From NCBI RefSeq assembly GCF_947499705.1, contig NZ_CANMPJ010000001.1, positions 2,019,501 to 2,083,500 on the forward strand: a stretch of DNA of 64,000 bases, written 5' to 3'. Origin of the DNA: an uncultured Erythrobacter sp. GTDB taxonomy: Bacteria; Pseudomonadota; Alphaproteobacteria; Sphingomonadales; Sphingomonadaceae. Numbering within the stretch: the stretch's first letter is position 1; each line of letters opens with the position of its first letter. Below the pieces are notes generated by a model. That model had not been told where the DNA came from. It saw nothing but the letters and a program-made list of their open reading frames with translations, and did no database searches. Below are positions 1 to 7,934 of this stretch, one piece after another. The position numbers were made by a program, and so were the translations under genes.

Positions 1-229
1 GCTCGACGTCTTTCTTCTTGAGATAGGCGAGCAGGTTACGGCGCTTGTTGACCATCATCAGAAGGCCGCGGCGCGAATGGTTGTCTTTGTGGTTACCTTT
101 GAAGTGGTCAGTCAGGTTGCGGATGCGCTGTGTGAGGATCGCGACCTGGACTTCCGGACTTCCGGTGTCGCCCTTGCCCTGGGCGTTGTCTTTGATGATT
201 TTTGCTTTTTCTTCGGCGGTTACCGACAT
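1..229 (-). CDS. rpsO: 30S ribosomal protein S15 (3' end cut by window edge)
   Basis: Primary rRNA-binding protein of the small subunit platform that contacts 16S rRNA and helps recruit S6 and S18. Reading the minus strand from the ATG at 229 gives [15 protein letters not shown] and then [18 protein letters not shown], the conserved S15 core, followed by the [17 protein letters not shown] block. About 76 codons are present; the family is normally near 89 residues, so only the last dozen or so lie outside the window. The start is 12 bases downstream of the truB stop, the usual truB-rpsO arrangement. Identification by sequence is secure. Confidence 0.95.
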   Translation of the reverse strand, partial: MSVTAEEKAKIIKDNAQGKGDTGSPEVQVAILTQRIRNLTDHFKGNHKDNHSRRGLLMMVNKRRNLLAYLKKKDVE

Positions 230-241
230 ATCTTTTCTTTC

Positions 242-1225
242 TTACTCAGCGACATCGGGAAGGTTGAAGCCCCGGACCACTTTGGTCCTACCGTCTGAAA
301 TCTCCACTAGCGCCACCGGCACATTGTCCAGCATCGCACAGTAAAGCCCAGATGGTTGGGGCAGCTCAGACAAGACCCGGCCCTGTCGGACCGCCTGCGC
401 GTCTGTCTGATTGAGGTGAAGGGCCGGGATGTCGTCCAGCCCCGCCCCTAACGGCAGGAGGAGGTCTTCAATGGGCGCGCCTCTACCGATTTCGTTGAGT
501 TTGTCCAGCGAAATCGCTTGGGATTCGGTGAAAGGCCCCGCTTTGATGCGACGTAAATAGGTAACGTGGCCAACCGTTCCAAGAGCTCGCGCGATATCGC
601 GGGCTAGCGAACGTATGTAAGTGCCCTTCGAAACATGCGCTGTCAGGGTGATGCTGTCTGCCATTTCGAGCGGTGCAGAAGGGTCATACGGATCGGGGCG
701 GCCTGCAGTGGTTTGGAAGGCTGAGACAAGCTCCCCCTCCCCGGCATAGCCCGATCCAATGGTGAGTGAATGAATCGTCACGTGGCGTGATTTAAGTTCG
801 ACCACTTCGCCAGCACGTGCCCGGTCATATGCCCGCTTGCCATCGACTTTGAGCGCTGAGTAAGCGGGTGGCACTTGCTCAATCGGGCCGGTGAAATGTT
901 CAAGCACTGCCGCAATCGCGGCCATCGGCGGGAATCGATCGACACGCTGGGTGACCTCACCCTCTGTATCGAGCGTATCAGTCTCGACCCCGAACTGGAT
1001 CGTGAACTCATAGATTTTGCTGGCATCCAGCATGCGCCCGGCCAGCTTGGTCGCCTCACCCAGTGCAATCGGCAGCACGCCCTCGGCCAAGGGATCGAGC
1101 GTCCCGCCGTGACCGACCTTGCTCTTGGGATAGCCACCTTCGCGCAGATTTCGCTTCACCGCTGCCACCGCCTGCGTCGAGCCCAACCCACGCGGTTTAT
1201 CAAGGATCAACCAGCCATTCACCAT
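242..1225 (-). CDS. truB: tRNA pseudouridine(55) synthase TruB
   Basis: Converts U55 of the T-loop of tRNAs to pseudouridine. The 327-residue protein opens with MVNGWLILDKPRG, the typical TruB N-terminus, and carries the catalytic motif GGTLDPLAEGVL with the nucleophilic aspartate at about residue 44. The conserved KVDGKRAYDRARAGE and YIRSLARDIA blocks follow. The frame can be extended to a TTG at 1252, but the ATG at 1225 matches the family start and is preferred; neither has a clear ribosome binding site. It lies just upstream of rpsO. rbfA, which usually precedes truB in this operon, is about 16.5 kb away on the same strand. Confidence 0.95.
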   Translation of the reverse strand: MVNGWLILDKPRGLGSTQAVAAVKRNLREGGYPKSKVGHGGTLDPLAEGVLPIALGEATKLAGRMLDASKIYEFTIQFGVETDTLDTEGEVTQRVDRFPPMAAIAAVLEHFTGPIEQVPPAYSALKVDGKRAYDRARAGEVVELKSRHVTIHSLTIGSGYAGEGELVSAFQTTAGRPDPYDPSAPLEMADSITLTAHVSKGTYIRSLARDIARALGTVGHVTYLRRIKAGPFTESQAISLDKLNEIGRGAPIEDLLLPLGAGLDDIPALHLNQTDAQAVRQGRVLSELPQPSGLYCAMLDNVPVALVEISDGRTKVVRGFNLPDVAE

Positions 1226-1333
1226 GCGGCGCGCTCTAGGGATGTGAGCCAAGAGCGTCCAGTCACAGACTTAGGGGATTTCCGAAAGGTCCTGGCACGC
1301 CCTGAATTTACTGTGCTGTGGCAGTTAGGGCCC

Positions 1334-2227
1334 ATGAAACTGATCATTCATCCCGGCCTGCACAAAACCGGATCGACCTATCTTCAGCATGTGCTGAACA
1401 CCAACCACGCGCAGCTTACGGCGCGCGGAGTGTGGTATCAGCCGCAGCAAGGCTACCCCGCGCATCACAGCGCGGCTTGGCAAATCCTGTGCGGTGATCC
1501 CGAGCCTCTGGTGACAATGATCGAAGAAGCGCGGGCCGCCAATTGCCACACATTGATCCTGTCTTCGGAAGACCTCGAAGGCGCGCTCTATGATGACCGG
1601 CCGCTGCACGCGATCGACGATGCGACCAACCAGACTGAGGTTCGCGACATTGAATGGCATGTCGTCCTGCGCGATCCCGGTGAGGCCTTTGCCAGCCTGT
1701 TCGCGCAGTTGCAGCATCACGTCTATGCCGACGCTTTCCAGCTGTTCTTCGATGTGCTGCGACGTGGCTTTGTGCATATGGCGGCACCCATGCCCGATAC
1801 CGGCACGCCCTACTGGTATTACAGCTTCGACCACCTCAACGATCTTGGTCGGCTGGAAAAGCGTGCAGGCGCCCCGGTCATTGCCCACGATTTCGCCGCA
1901 AAGGCCGCTTTTCCGGGCGCTGCGATCCTCGAACAGCTTGGCGTACTCGACGCCATATCAGCCCTCCCCGGCCCCGAAGCGCGCAATGCCCGGCCAAGCC
2001 GCGATGACATCATCAAAGGCTATGTAATGCGAGTAGCCGAAGCCATACCGGACGAAACCGAACAGCAGCGCGTAGTCGACGGCTTTCTAGGGTGCCTCGA
2101 AAACGGCCTGGACAATATCGGCACCTATGCCGCGATGGTTGGCGAGCGTTTCGGCGAAAGCCAGCGCGCCGCCCTTGCCGGCTTTGCGCCGGCTAGCGTT
2201 ACGCGGCAGCCGGATCCGGTTCGCTAG
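1334..2227 (+). CDS. sulfotransferase-like P-loop protein
   Basis: The 297-residue protein begins MKLIIHPGLHKTGSTYLQ. The GLHKTGSTYLQ segment (residues 8-18) has the form of the 5'-phosphosulfate-binding loop of PAPS-dependent sulfotransferases, and a later VVLRDPGEAFASLF stretch resembles the 3'-phosphate-binding region of that fold. The substrate cannot be told from sequence. The open frame extends upstream to 875 but that part is antisense to truB, so the ATG at 1334, directly followed by the P-loop, is taken as the start. Its 3' end overlaps the convergent symporter gene by 29 bases. It could be a carbohydrate or lipid sulfotransferase; the family assignment is moderately sure, the function is not. 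Confidence 0.75.
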   Translation: MKLIIHPGLHKTGSTYLQHVLNTNHAQLTARGVWYQPQQGYPAHHSAAWQILCGDPEPLVTMIEEARAANCHTLILSSEDLEGALYDDRPLHAIDDATNQTEVRDIEWHVVLRDPGEAFASLFAQLQHHVYADAFQLFFDVLRRGFVHMAAPMPDTGTPYWYYSFDHLNDLGRLEKRAGAPVIAHDFAAKAAFPGAAILEQLGVLDAISALPGPEARNARPSRDDIIKGYVMRVAEAIPDETEQQRVVDGFLGCLENGLDNIGTYAAMVGERFGESQRAALAGFAPASVTRQPDPVR

Positions 2228-3653
2228 CCCTACCGATCGCGAATTCAGCCCGCTGTCCGAAGATCACGAGGTTTGCGAGCAACGAGACCACGATGGCCAG
2301 CACCAAAGTCACCGCCATGCCGTGGATGTAGTGGGCGGGCTCCCACACCATGCTCCAGAAACCGTAGAAGGCTACGCCAGCGACAACACCAATCATCGCT
2401 GCCGCGGCTTTCACATTGCGGAAAGCCAAGCCCACGACGAAGGCTGACAGGATCGGCATCGAAAGCAGGCCATAGAGTTCCTGAACGGTGTTGATCAGGC
2501 TTTCCTGGCTAGCAAAGAAGGGCACCAGTGCGAGCGCCAAGACACTCATCACAATCGACACGATGGCGCCAAGACGCCCCACCCGCTTGGGCTCGTCGAC
2601 ATAGGCCTCGTGGATGTCGCACACATACAGTGCGGCACTGGCGTTCAGGATCGAGTTGAACGTCGTCAGCACGGCGGCAAAGATTGCAGCGGCAAAGGCG
2701 CCTGACAACCACACCGGCAACACCTCACCGACGATCATGCCGTAGGCGGGGTCGCCCACATCGCCGAACAGCTTGTAAGACACGATACCAGGTACGACGA
2801 CGATGATCGGCACGATCGCCAGGCGAATGCCTGCCGCGACGAGCACGCCCTTCTGTGCCTCTTTGATGTTCGGAGCCGCCATAGCGCGTTGCGTGATCGT
2901 CTGGTTGGTCGACCAGTAGAATGTCTGGATGAAGATCATGCCTGTCAGCAGCGTGTGCCACGGGATTGGACTGTCATTGTCGCCCACGAGTGTAAGACGC
3001 TCGGCGGGGATACCTGTGAGGTCGAAGTCGATCGCCTGGAGAGCCAGAAACACCACAAGTAGCGCTAAGCCGAGGACCAATACACCCGAATATGTATCTG
3101 ACACGGCCACGGCTCGCAGACCACCAAAGATCGCATAGGCTGCCCCGACAATCGCGATCACAACCGAGACGGTCATGATCGTCGTAAGGTCGGTGCTTTG
3201 CCCGGTCAGCGATAGAAGGAACAGCGAACCACCATAAAGAATGGCAGGCAAGAATATGAAAAGGTTGCCGAACAAGAACAGCAGGCTGATCAGTGCGCGG
3301 ATATGCTTGTCGCCATACTTCTTCTGCAAGAGCTCGGTCGTGGTCGTGCAATTGTTGCGATAATAGACCGGCAGAAACACGAAGGCGAGAATGAACAGGC
3401 CTGCGACTGCGGCGAATTCCCACCACGCTAGCAAAGCCATCTGGTTGCCGTTCATGCCGATCAACTGATCGGTCGAAAGGTTCGTGAGCGTGATTGAGCC
3501 AGCGACAAAATACCAGGCCAGTCCACCATTAGCGAGGAAGTAGTCCCGCTCATCGCCGTCGCCCGCCCCTCGCTTGCCACGGCAATGCATGTAGGTGGCA
3601 AAAGCGATCAGCGCGGTGATGATCAGGAAGACCGCTATCTGGACTGTGCTCAT
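2199..3653 (-). CDS. SLC5-family sodium:solute symporter, probable galactose/galactoside uptake
   Basis: A 484-residue inner membrane protein with about 13 hydrophobic segments and the sodium:solute symporter signature region (DYFLANGGLAWYFVAGSITL, then NLSTDQLIGMNG). This resembles the SglT branch that carries sodium-coupled galactose and glucose transporters such as vSGLT; that relationship is from family knowledge. The ATG at 3653 follows a good GGGAGAG ribosome binding site. It is downstream of, and on the same strand as, the TonB receptor gene, with a strong hairpin between them. Together with GH36 alpha-galactosidase, GalT and GalK nearby, the likely cargo is galactose or a small galactoside. 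Substrate is inferred from context only. Confidence 0.85.
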   Translation of the reverse strand: MSTVQIAVFLIITALIAFATYMHCRGKRGAGDGDERDYFLANGGLAWYFVAGSITLTNLSTDQLIGMNGNQMALLAWWEFAAVAGLFILAFVFLPVYYRNNCTTTTELLQKKYGDKHIRALISLLFLFGNLFIFLPAILYGGSLFLLSLTGQSTDLTTIMTVSVVIAIVGAAYAIFGGLRAVAVSDTYSGVLVLGLALLVVFLALQAIDFDLTGIPAERLTLVGDNDSPIPWHTLLTGMIFIQTFYWSTNQTITQRAMAAPNIKEAQKGVLVAAGIRLAIVPIIVVVPGIVSYKLFGDVGDPAYGMIVGEVLPVWLSGAFAAAIFAAVLTTFNSILNASAALYVCDIHEAYVDEPKRVGRLGAIVSIVMSVLALALVPFFASQESLINTVQELYGLLSMPILSAFVVGLAFRNVKAAAAMIGVVAGVAFYGFWSMVWEPAHYIHGMAVTLVLAIVVSLLANLVIFGQRAEFAIGRASEPDPAAA

Positions 3654-3748
3654 TAGGTTGTCTCTCCCGAAGGCACTCTCGCGGCGCCTGTCATTTCGCT
3701 ACCTGTCACAAGTTCAGCGCGTCTCGGCAAGCCTGCCCTTAAGGAAAT

Positions 3749-3778
3749 GGCGGACATTCCGCACAAGGAATGTCCGCC
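3749..3778 (-). terminator. intercistronic hairpin between TonB receptor and symporter genes
   Basis: A perfect 12-base inverted repeat (3749-3760 against 3767-3778, arm GGCGGACATTCC) with a 6-base loop. It lies 42 bases after the TonB receptor stop and before the symporter start, reading on the minus strand. No long U-run follows, so it is more likely an RNA-stabilising or attenuating hairpin that lowers symporter expression relative to the receptor than a full terminator. Confidence 0.6.
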
Positions 3779-3820
3779 TCCCCCACGCTGGTCGGGCCGT
3801 GCAGGCGGCCCTGCCTGCGA

Positions 3821-6694
3821 TCAGAATTTGGCGCGAACACCTGCTGTGTAGCGTGCCCCGGTGCGCTCATAGGTGAGCACCCGGTTCGGGAAACGCGAAA
3901 AGTCACGCGTGTCTTCGTTCAAAACGTTGAGCCCCTCGACAAAGACCTGGAACTGATCGGTCAGTTCATAGCTGGCCGAGAAGTCTACTTGACCGAACGC
4001 TTCGCGTTGGCGCGGCTCGCTCTGCACGTCATTCTCCTGCACCAGGAAACCATCGCGGTAATTGTATGAAACGCGTGCCGAGAGCGGACCGTTCTCATAG
4101 AATCCCGTGACGTTGACCGTATGCGGCGTGAACCCGTTGAAGCCGAGATCGCCGACCGGCGCATTGTCCTGGCTGGAGGTCACATATGTGTAGTTGATGA
4201 TCCCGCCAAAGCCGTTGTCGAACGTTTTCTGGAAGGCGATTTCAGCGCCGCTGATGCTGCCCGAAAGGCCGTTGCGTTGGCGCGTGTCCTGGAAGGTTAC
4301 GTCTACCGGAGTATCGACCGTCAATCCGCCATTGCCCGCCGGGAAGATGACGACGCCAGGCACTGGCAAGGTCGATTCCTCAAGGAAACCACCCAGCTCC
4401 TTGTGAAAGCCAGCCACGCTGAAATAGCTAAGCGAGTCGAAGTACCACTCGAACGAAACGTCGAAATTGTCCGCTTCGAACGCTTCGAGCAGCGGATTGC
4501 CGCCACCGCTAAGCGGCGCGTCCGAACGCCCGCCGAACGTATTGGCCACGCCCAGAGCCGTTAGCGTCGGGCGCGTCACTGTGCGCGCGTAGCTAAGCCG
4601 CAACACGGTATCGGCAGTCGGCTCAACCCGGAAGCTGACCGAGGGCAGGAAGTTCACGTAATCGTTCGGCACCGAGATGTTCGTTGCCGGACCAAAGACC
4701 GTGACAAGCTGCGTATCGCCCGGCGTTTCACGGAATTCGATCACTGGCTGATCGATACCGCTCGATATCACGTCGGTGAAAGCGATGCGGAAGCCGATAT
4801 TTGCCGACCACGGAAGCTCGCCACCGAAATCGCCGCCCCACTCCGTGCTGAAGTAACCAGCATAGATTTGCTCTTCCACCGCAAAGCTACCGCCCGGATT
4901 GAACGACGGCGTGTAGATGCCAAGCACCGGATCAAGCCCGCCGCTGTTCAGATAAGCCAACACCTCGGCAGTGTTGCCACCGGTACGATCCGGATTCTGC
5001 AGATTGGCGACGCTGTTCAGCTGAGCGAACGCGTCTTCGAAACTTGCAGTCAGGATAGTCGAAGGAACCGTGTTCGCCCCCTCGACACCGCTCAGGAAGC
5101 CATCGAACGAGAACTCGCTGAGGATCGAAGTGTCGAACGGCACCGTGTAACCGCAATAGGCGCAGAAGATTTCAGCCGCGGAGATATTGCCGAACCCGGG
5201 CGCGGCAAAGTTGTCGAACAGGTTCTGAACCTTTTCGCGATCGGTGTAGATCGCGCCAAAGGTCGCGTTCAGCAGCGGGCCTGCATCGATTTCCCACTCA
5301 CCGTCGAAGCGCACTTCGAAGACCTCATCTTCCACTGTCGTGCGGTTGACGTTTACAAAGTGGAGGCGCTGGATCGAGGTGTCGACAAAGTCCGCGTCCA
5401 GAATATTGGTAATCGTCGAAATGCCGCCGGTGTTGGTGGATTCGATCAATGGCGATGTTGGCGCAAGCGCGCCAAGAACGACAAACGGGTTCGTCCCATC
5501 ACGGGTTGCGCGCGACCAGGAAACATCCGCGACAAAGGTCAGTCGGTCGCTGGCTTCGAATTCGAAGTTTCCACCGAATGCGAATGTCTCTGCCTCGCGA
5601 TTGTTCGATGTCAGCACATTGTCGTTCTGAGAAAGACCAACCGTGCCAGCAATGTCGGGGTTGCGAGCCGCGAAGTCCTGACTGGGCCGGCTGAACGATG
5701 TGACCGTGCCATTCGCGTCGATCTGAGGATCGAGGAATGGCGGACTGAAGAAGCCAGAAAACTGCTGGTCGAACGAGTCGACTTCAAACCGTGAGTACAG
5801 ACCGTCGAAGGTAGCCGTGAACACATCTGAAGGAGCGAACTGAAGCGCGCCGTTCAATGTGATGCGCTCACGATCTTGAACATCGCGGCTGAAGATAACC
5901 TGCTGCTGGACCCGCGCACCTGCTGGCAGTGCGCCAATGTCGGTCGCTTGCAACCCGGTGGAGGATTCTGGAGCGAAAATCGCTGCATCACCCTGACGCA
6001 GGGCGTAGCCGTTGGTGATGTTGCGATCAATTTGCGCGTTACGCAGATTATACGAACCGCCAAACAGCACGCCAACCGTTCCGTTGGACCACGATACAAC
6101 GCCGGTGATGTCGGTGCCGATGTCTTCGCTCAGGTTCTCGTAAATTGCCGCTGCTGAAACGGACGCATTGAAGCCGAGGCGATCGATCGGGCGTGCGGTC
6201 GTGATATTGACGACCGCGCCGATGCCACCGGATTGGAGACCAGCCTGCGAAGATTTGTAGACCTCTGCCGACTGAATGATGTCTGCTGAAAGTACATCGA
6301 ACGAGAATTGACGACCGGGGTTGTCGGTAGCGAGCGTGCGACCGTTCAAGAGCACCGCGTTGAATTCCGGGCCGAGGCCGCGAACTGTGATAGACTGGCC
6401 TTCACCGCCCGAACGGTCGATTGCGACACCGGTGATGCGCTGCAACGCTTCTGCAACGTTCTGGTCGGGAAACTTGCCGACATCTTCGGCGGAGATCGCA
6501 TCGACCACAACTGCGCTGTCACGCTTCAGATCGATTGAGTCCTGGAGGCTTTTCTTAAAGCCGGTGACGACGATGACATTCTCTTCGCCTTCCGCGCTGG
6601 GGGTATCTGCGTCTTGCGCAAGGGCGGGGCTGCAAACTGCGATTGCTGCGAATGCAGCAGACTGGGCCAGGACGGCCCGCTTTGAAAACAACAT
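3821..6694 (-). CDS. TonB-dependent receptor (carbohydrate-type)
   Basis: A 957-residue outer membrane TonB-gated transporter. Residues 1-26 form a signal peptide ending SPALAQ; a TonB-box-like IVVTGF lies at 41-46, followed by a plug domain (DVGKFPDQNVAEALQRITGV, then ITVRGLGPEFNAVLLNGR). The long barrel ends in the terminal aromatic residue expected for outer membrane assembly (RAKF). The FPDQNVAEALQR form is typical of the large receptors used by Caulobacter, Xanthomonas and sphingomonads for oligosaccharide uptake. The ATG at 6694 has an AAGGGAGAG ribosome binding site. It sits between the AraC regulator and the symporter, so the likely ligand is an alpha-galactoside. Ligand is inferred. 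Confidence 0.93.
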   Translation of the reverse strand: MLFSKRAVLAQSAAFAAIAVCSPALAQDADTPSAEGEENVIVVTGFKKSLQDSIDLKRDSAVVVDAISAEDVGKFPDQNVAEALQRITGVAIDRSGGEGQSITVRGLGPEFNAVLLNGRTLATDNPGRQFSFDVLSADIIQSAEVYKSSQAGLQSGGIGAVVNITTARPIDRLGFNASVSAAAIYENLSEDIGTDITGVVSWSNGTVGVLFGGSYNLRNAQIDRNITNGYALRQGDAAIFAPESSTGLQATDIGALPAGARVQQQVIFSRDVQDRERITLNGALQFAPSDVFTATFDGLYSRFEVDSFDQQFSGFFSPPFLDPQIDANGTVTSFSRPSQDFAARNPDIAGTVGLSQNDNVLTSNNREAETFAFGGNFEFEASDRLTFVADVSWSRATRDGTNPFVVLGALAPTSPLIESTNTGGISTITNILDADFVDTSIQRLHFVNVNRTTVEDEVFEVRFDGEWEIDAGPLLNATFGAIYTDREKVQNLFDNFAAPGFGNISAAEIFCAYCGYTVPFDTSILSEFSFDGFLSGVEGANTVPSTILTASFEDAFAQLNSVANLQNPDRTGGNTAEVLAYLNSGGLDPVLGIYTPSFNPGGSFAVEEQIYAGYFSTEWGGDFGGELPWSANIGFRIAFTDVISSGIDQPVIEFRETPGDTQLVTVFGPATNISVPNDYVNFLPSVSFRVEPTADTVLRLSYARTVTRPTLTALGVANTFGGRSDAPLSGGGNPLLEAFEADNFDVSFEWYFDSLSYFSVAGFHKELGGFLEESTLPVPGVVIFPAGNGGLTVDTPVDVTFQDTRQRNGLSGSISGAEIAFQKTFDNGFGGIINYTYVTSSQDNAPVGDLGFNGFTPHTVNVTGFYENGPLSARVSYNYRDGFLVQENDVQSEPRQREAFGQVDFSASYELTDQFQVFVEGLNVLNEDTRDFSRFPNRVLTYERTGARYTAGVRAKF

Positions 6695-6939
6695 TGCTCT
6701 CTCCCTTTGGGTTCACCCCTGTTGAGCGATCGCTGGCGGATCGGGGCGATACCGGAGACCCGGTGGGGTCGGGCTAGAAGTCTGCCGTGCAAATTCACGA
6801 GTTCCATAGGCGGATTGGACGGGCATGAACTTTTTGGGTTCAATCCACAGCCGAACCGGACGACAAATCATCCAGTGTCATAATTTTGCAACGCCAATCC
6901 CTCGTGGAGGTCGGCAAGTGCAACGTGAAATCCCAAATC

Positions 6940-7764
6940 CTAAAATCGGCTCGGATCGCGGCCAATCCGTGTTCGGTACTCGGAAGGAGACCAACCAACT
7001 GTTTTGCTGAATTGGCGGCTAAAGTGGTATTCATCGCAAAAGCCCAGCTCGTCCGAGATGTCGCGCAGCAGCACGCCCGGCTCCCCGAGCATTTCGCACG
7101 CACGCTCCATGATCAGACTTGTTCGGTAGCGACCGGGCGATCTGCCCGAAAGCTTGCGAAAACGCTTGCGAAATCCCTCGTAGGATTGCTCCATTCGCCC
7201 GGCGGCTTGCCGAACGTCCATAGAATCGGCAATCGCCGATTTTGCTTGTTCAAGCCAAGCGATATCATCGACCATGTCCTGCTCACCGGCCTCAACGATG
7301 TCGGTGAGCAATTCCTGGAGCCGAACCGTTTCGCGCATCAACTCGCTTTCGGTTTGAGCACGCGCTCCCCCGATCAAACCAAGGATCCGATCGCGCCAGA
7401 AATCCATCGGACGGAGCGAGACAACCGGTCGATCTTGATCAAGGCATCCGGACGAGCGCCACAGGTCAAACACCGGACCTTCGAAAACCATGTAGAATTC
7501 GTCCCAGCTTTCGCCGGGTGGCGGACCATACCAGTGCTCGATTTCGGGAAAGACGATGATCACATCGCCCGCCTGCACTGGCAATTCAACCCCGCGTTCA
7601 TCACGGTAGCTCCCGTGACCGCGAGTGACATAGACGAGGTTGAAATGCGGTAGAACGCGCTGCTCAGTCAGCACTCCGACACCGTTGTGGAGAAAGCACG
7701 CGATCTTTATCCCTCCAATGGGAGACAGATGCAGATTCTGTTTGTAGACTTTTTCTTCCCACAT
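6940..7764 (-). CDS. AraC-family transcriptional regulator of the galactoside locus
   Basis: A 274-residue regulator with an N-terminal cupin-like sensing domain (FNLVYVTRGHGSYRDE, then VQAGDVIIVFPEIEHWYGP) and a C-terminal double helix-turn-helix (GYRTSLIMERACEMLGEPGV, then ISDELGFCDEYHFSRQF). This is the classic arrangement of sugar-responsive AraC/XylS activators. The ATG at 7764 is chosen because an AAAGG ribosome binding site lies about seven bases upstream; an ATG at 7812 is possible, and the frame stays open further into DNA used by the divergent alpha-galactosidase gene. It is transcribed away from that gene across about 170 bases, which probably hold its operator, and toward the TonB receptor gene. 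Role inferred from position. Confidence 0.88.
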   Translation of the reverse strand: MWEEKVYKQNLHLSPIGGIKIACFLHNGVGVLTEQRVLPHFNLVYVTRGHGSYRDERGVELPVQAGDVIIVFPEIEHWYGPPPGESWDEFYMVFEGPVFDLWRSSGCLDQDRPVVSLRPMDFWRDRILGLIGGARAQTESELMRETVRLQELLTDIVEAGEQDMVDDIAWLEQAKSAIADSMDVRQAAGRMEQSYEGFRKRFRKLSGRSPGRYRTSLIMERACEMLGEPGVLLRDISDELGFCDEYHFSRQFSKTVGWSPSEYRTRIGRDPSRF

Positions 7765-7934
7765 TTGCGGACCTTTAGCATTGCAACCGAACTGGAATAC
7801 CAAAAACTTCATGCCCGGCCAAAACGCCTCTTCACAACGCGCCTGCTTTGGCGTGAATATCCCGGTTGGCTGGAATTCCGGCCAGGGGAGAGATCGCGCA
7901 ACAGACGCGATGGGACGATGGATGGATTCCTTGG

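Noticed and set aside
4868-5794. 308-codon open frame opposite the TonB receptor
   Set aside because: Antisense shadow of a full-length receptor with signal peptide, plug and barrel.
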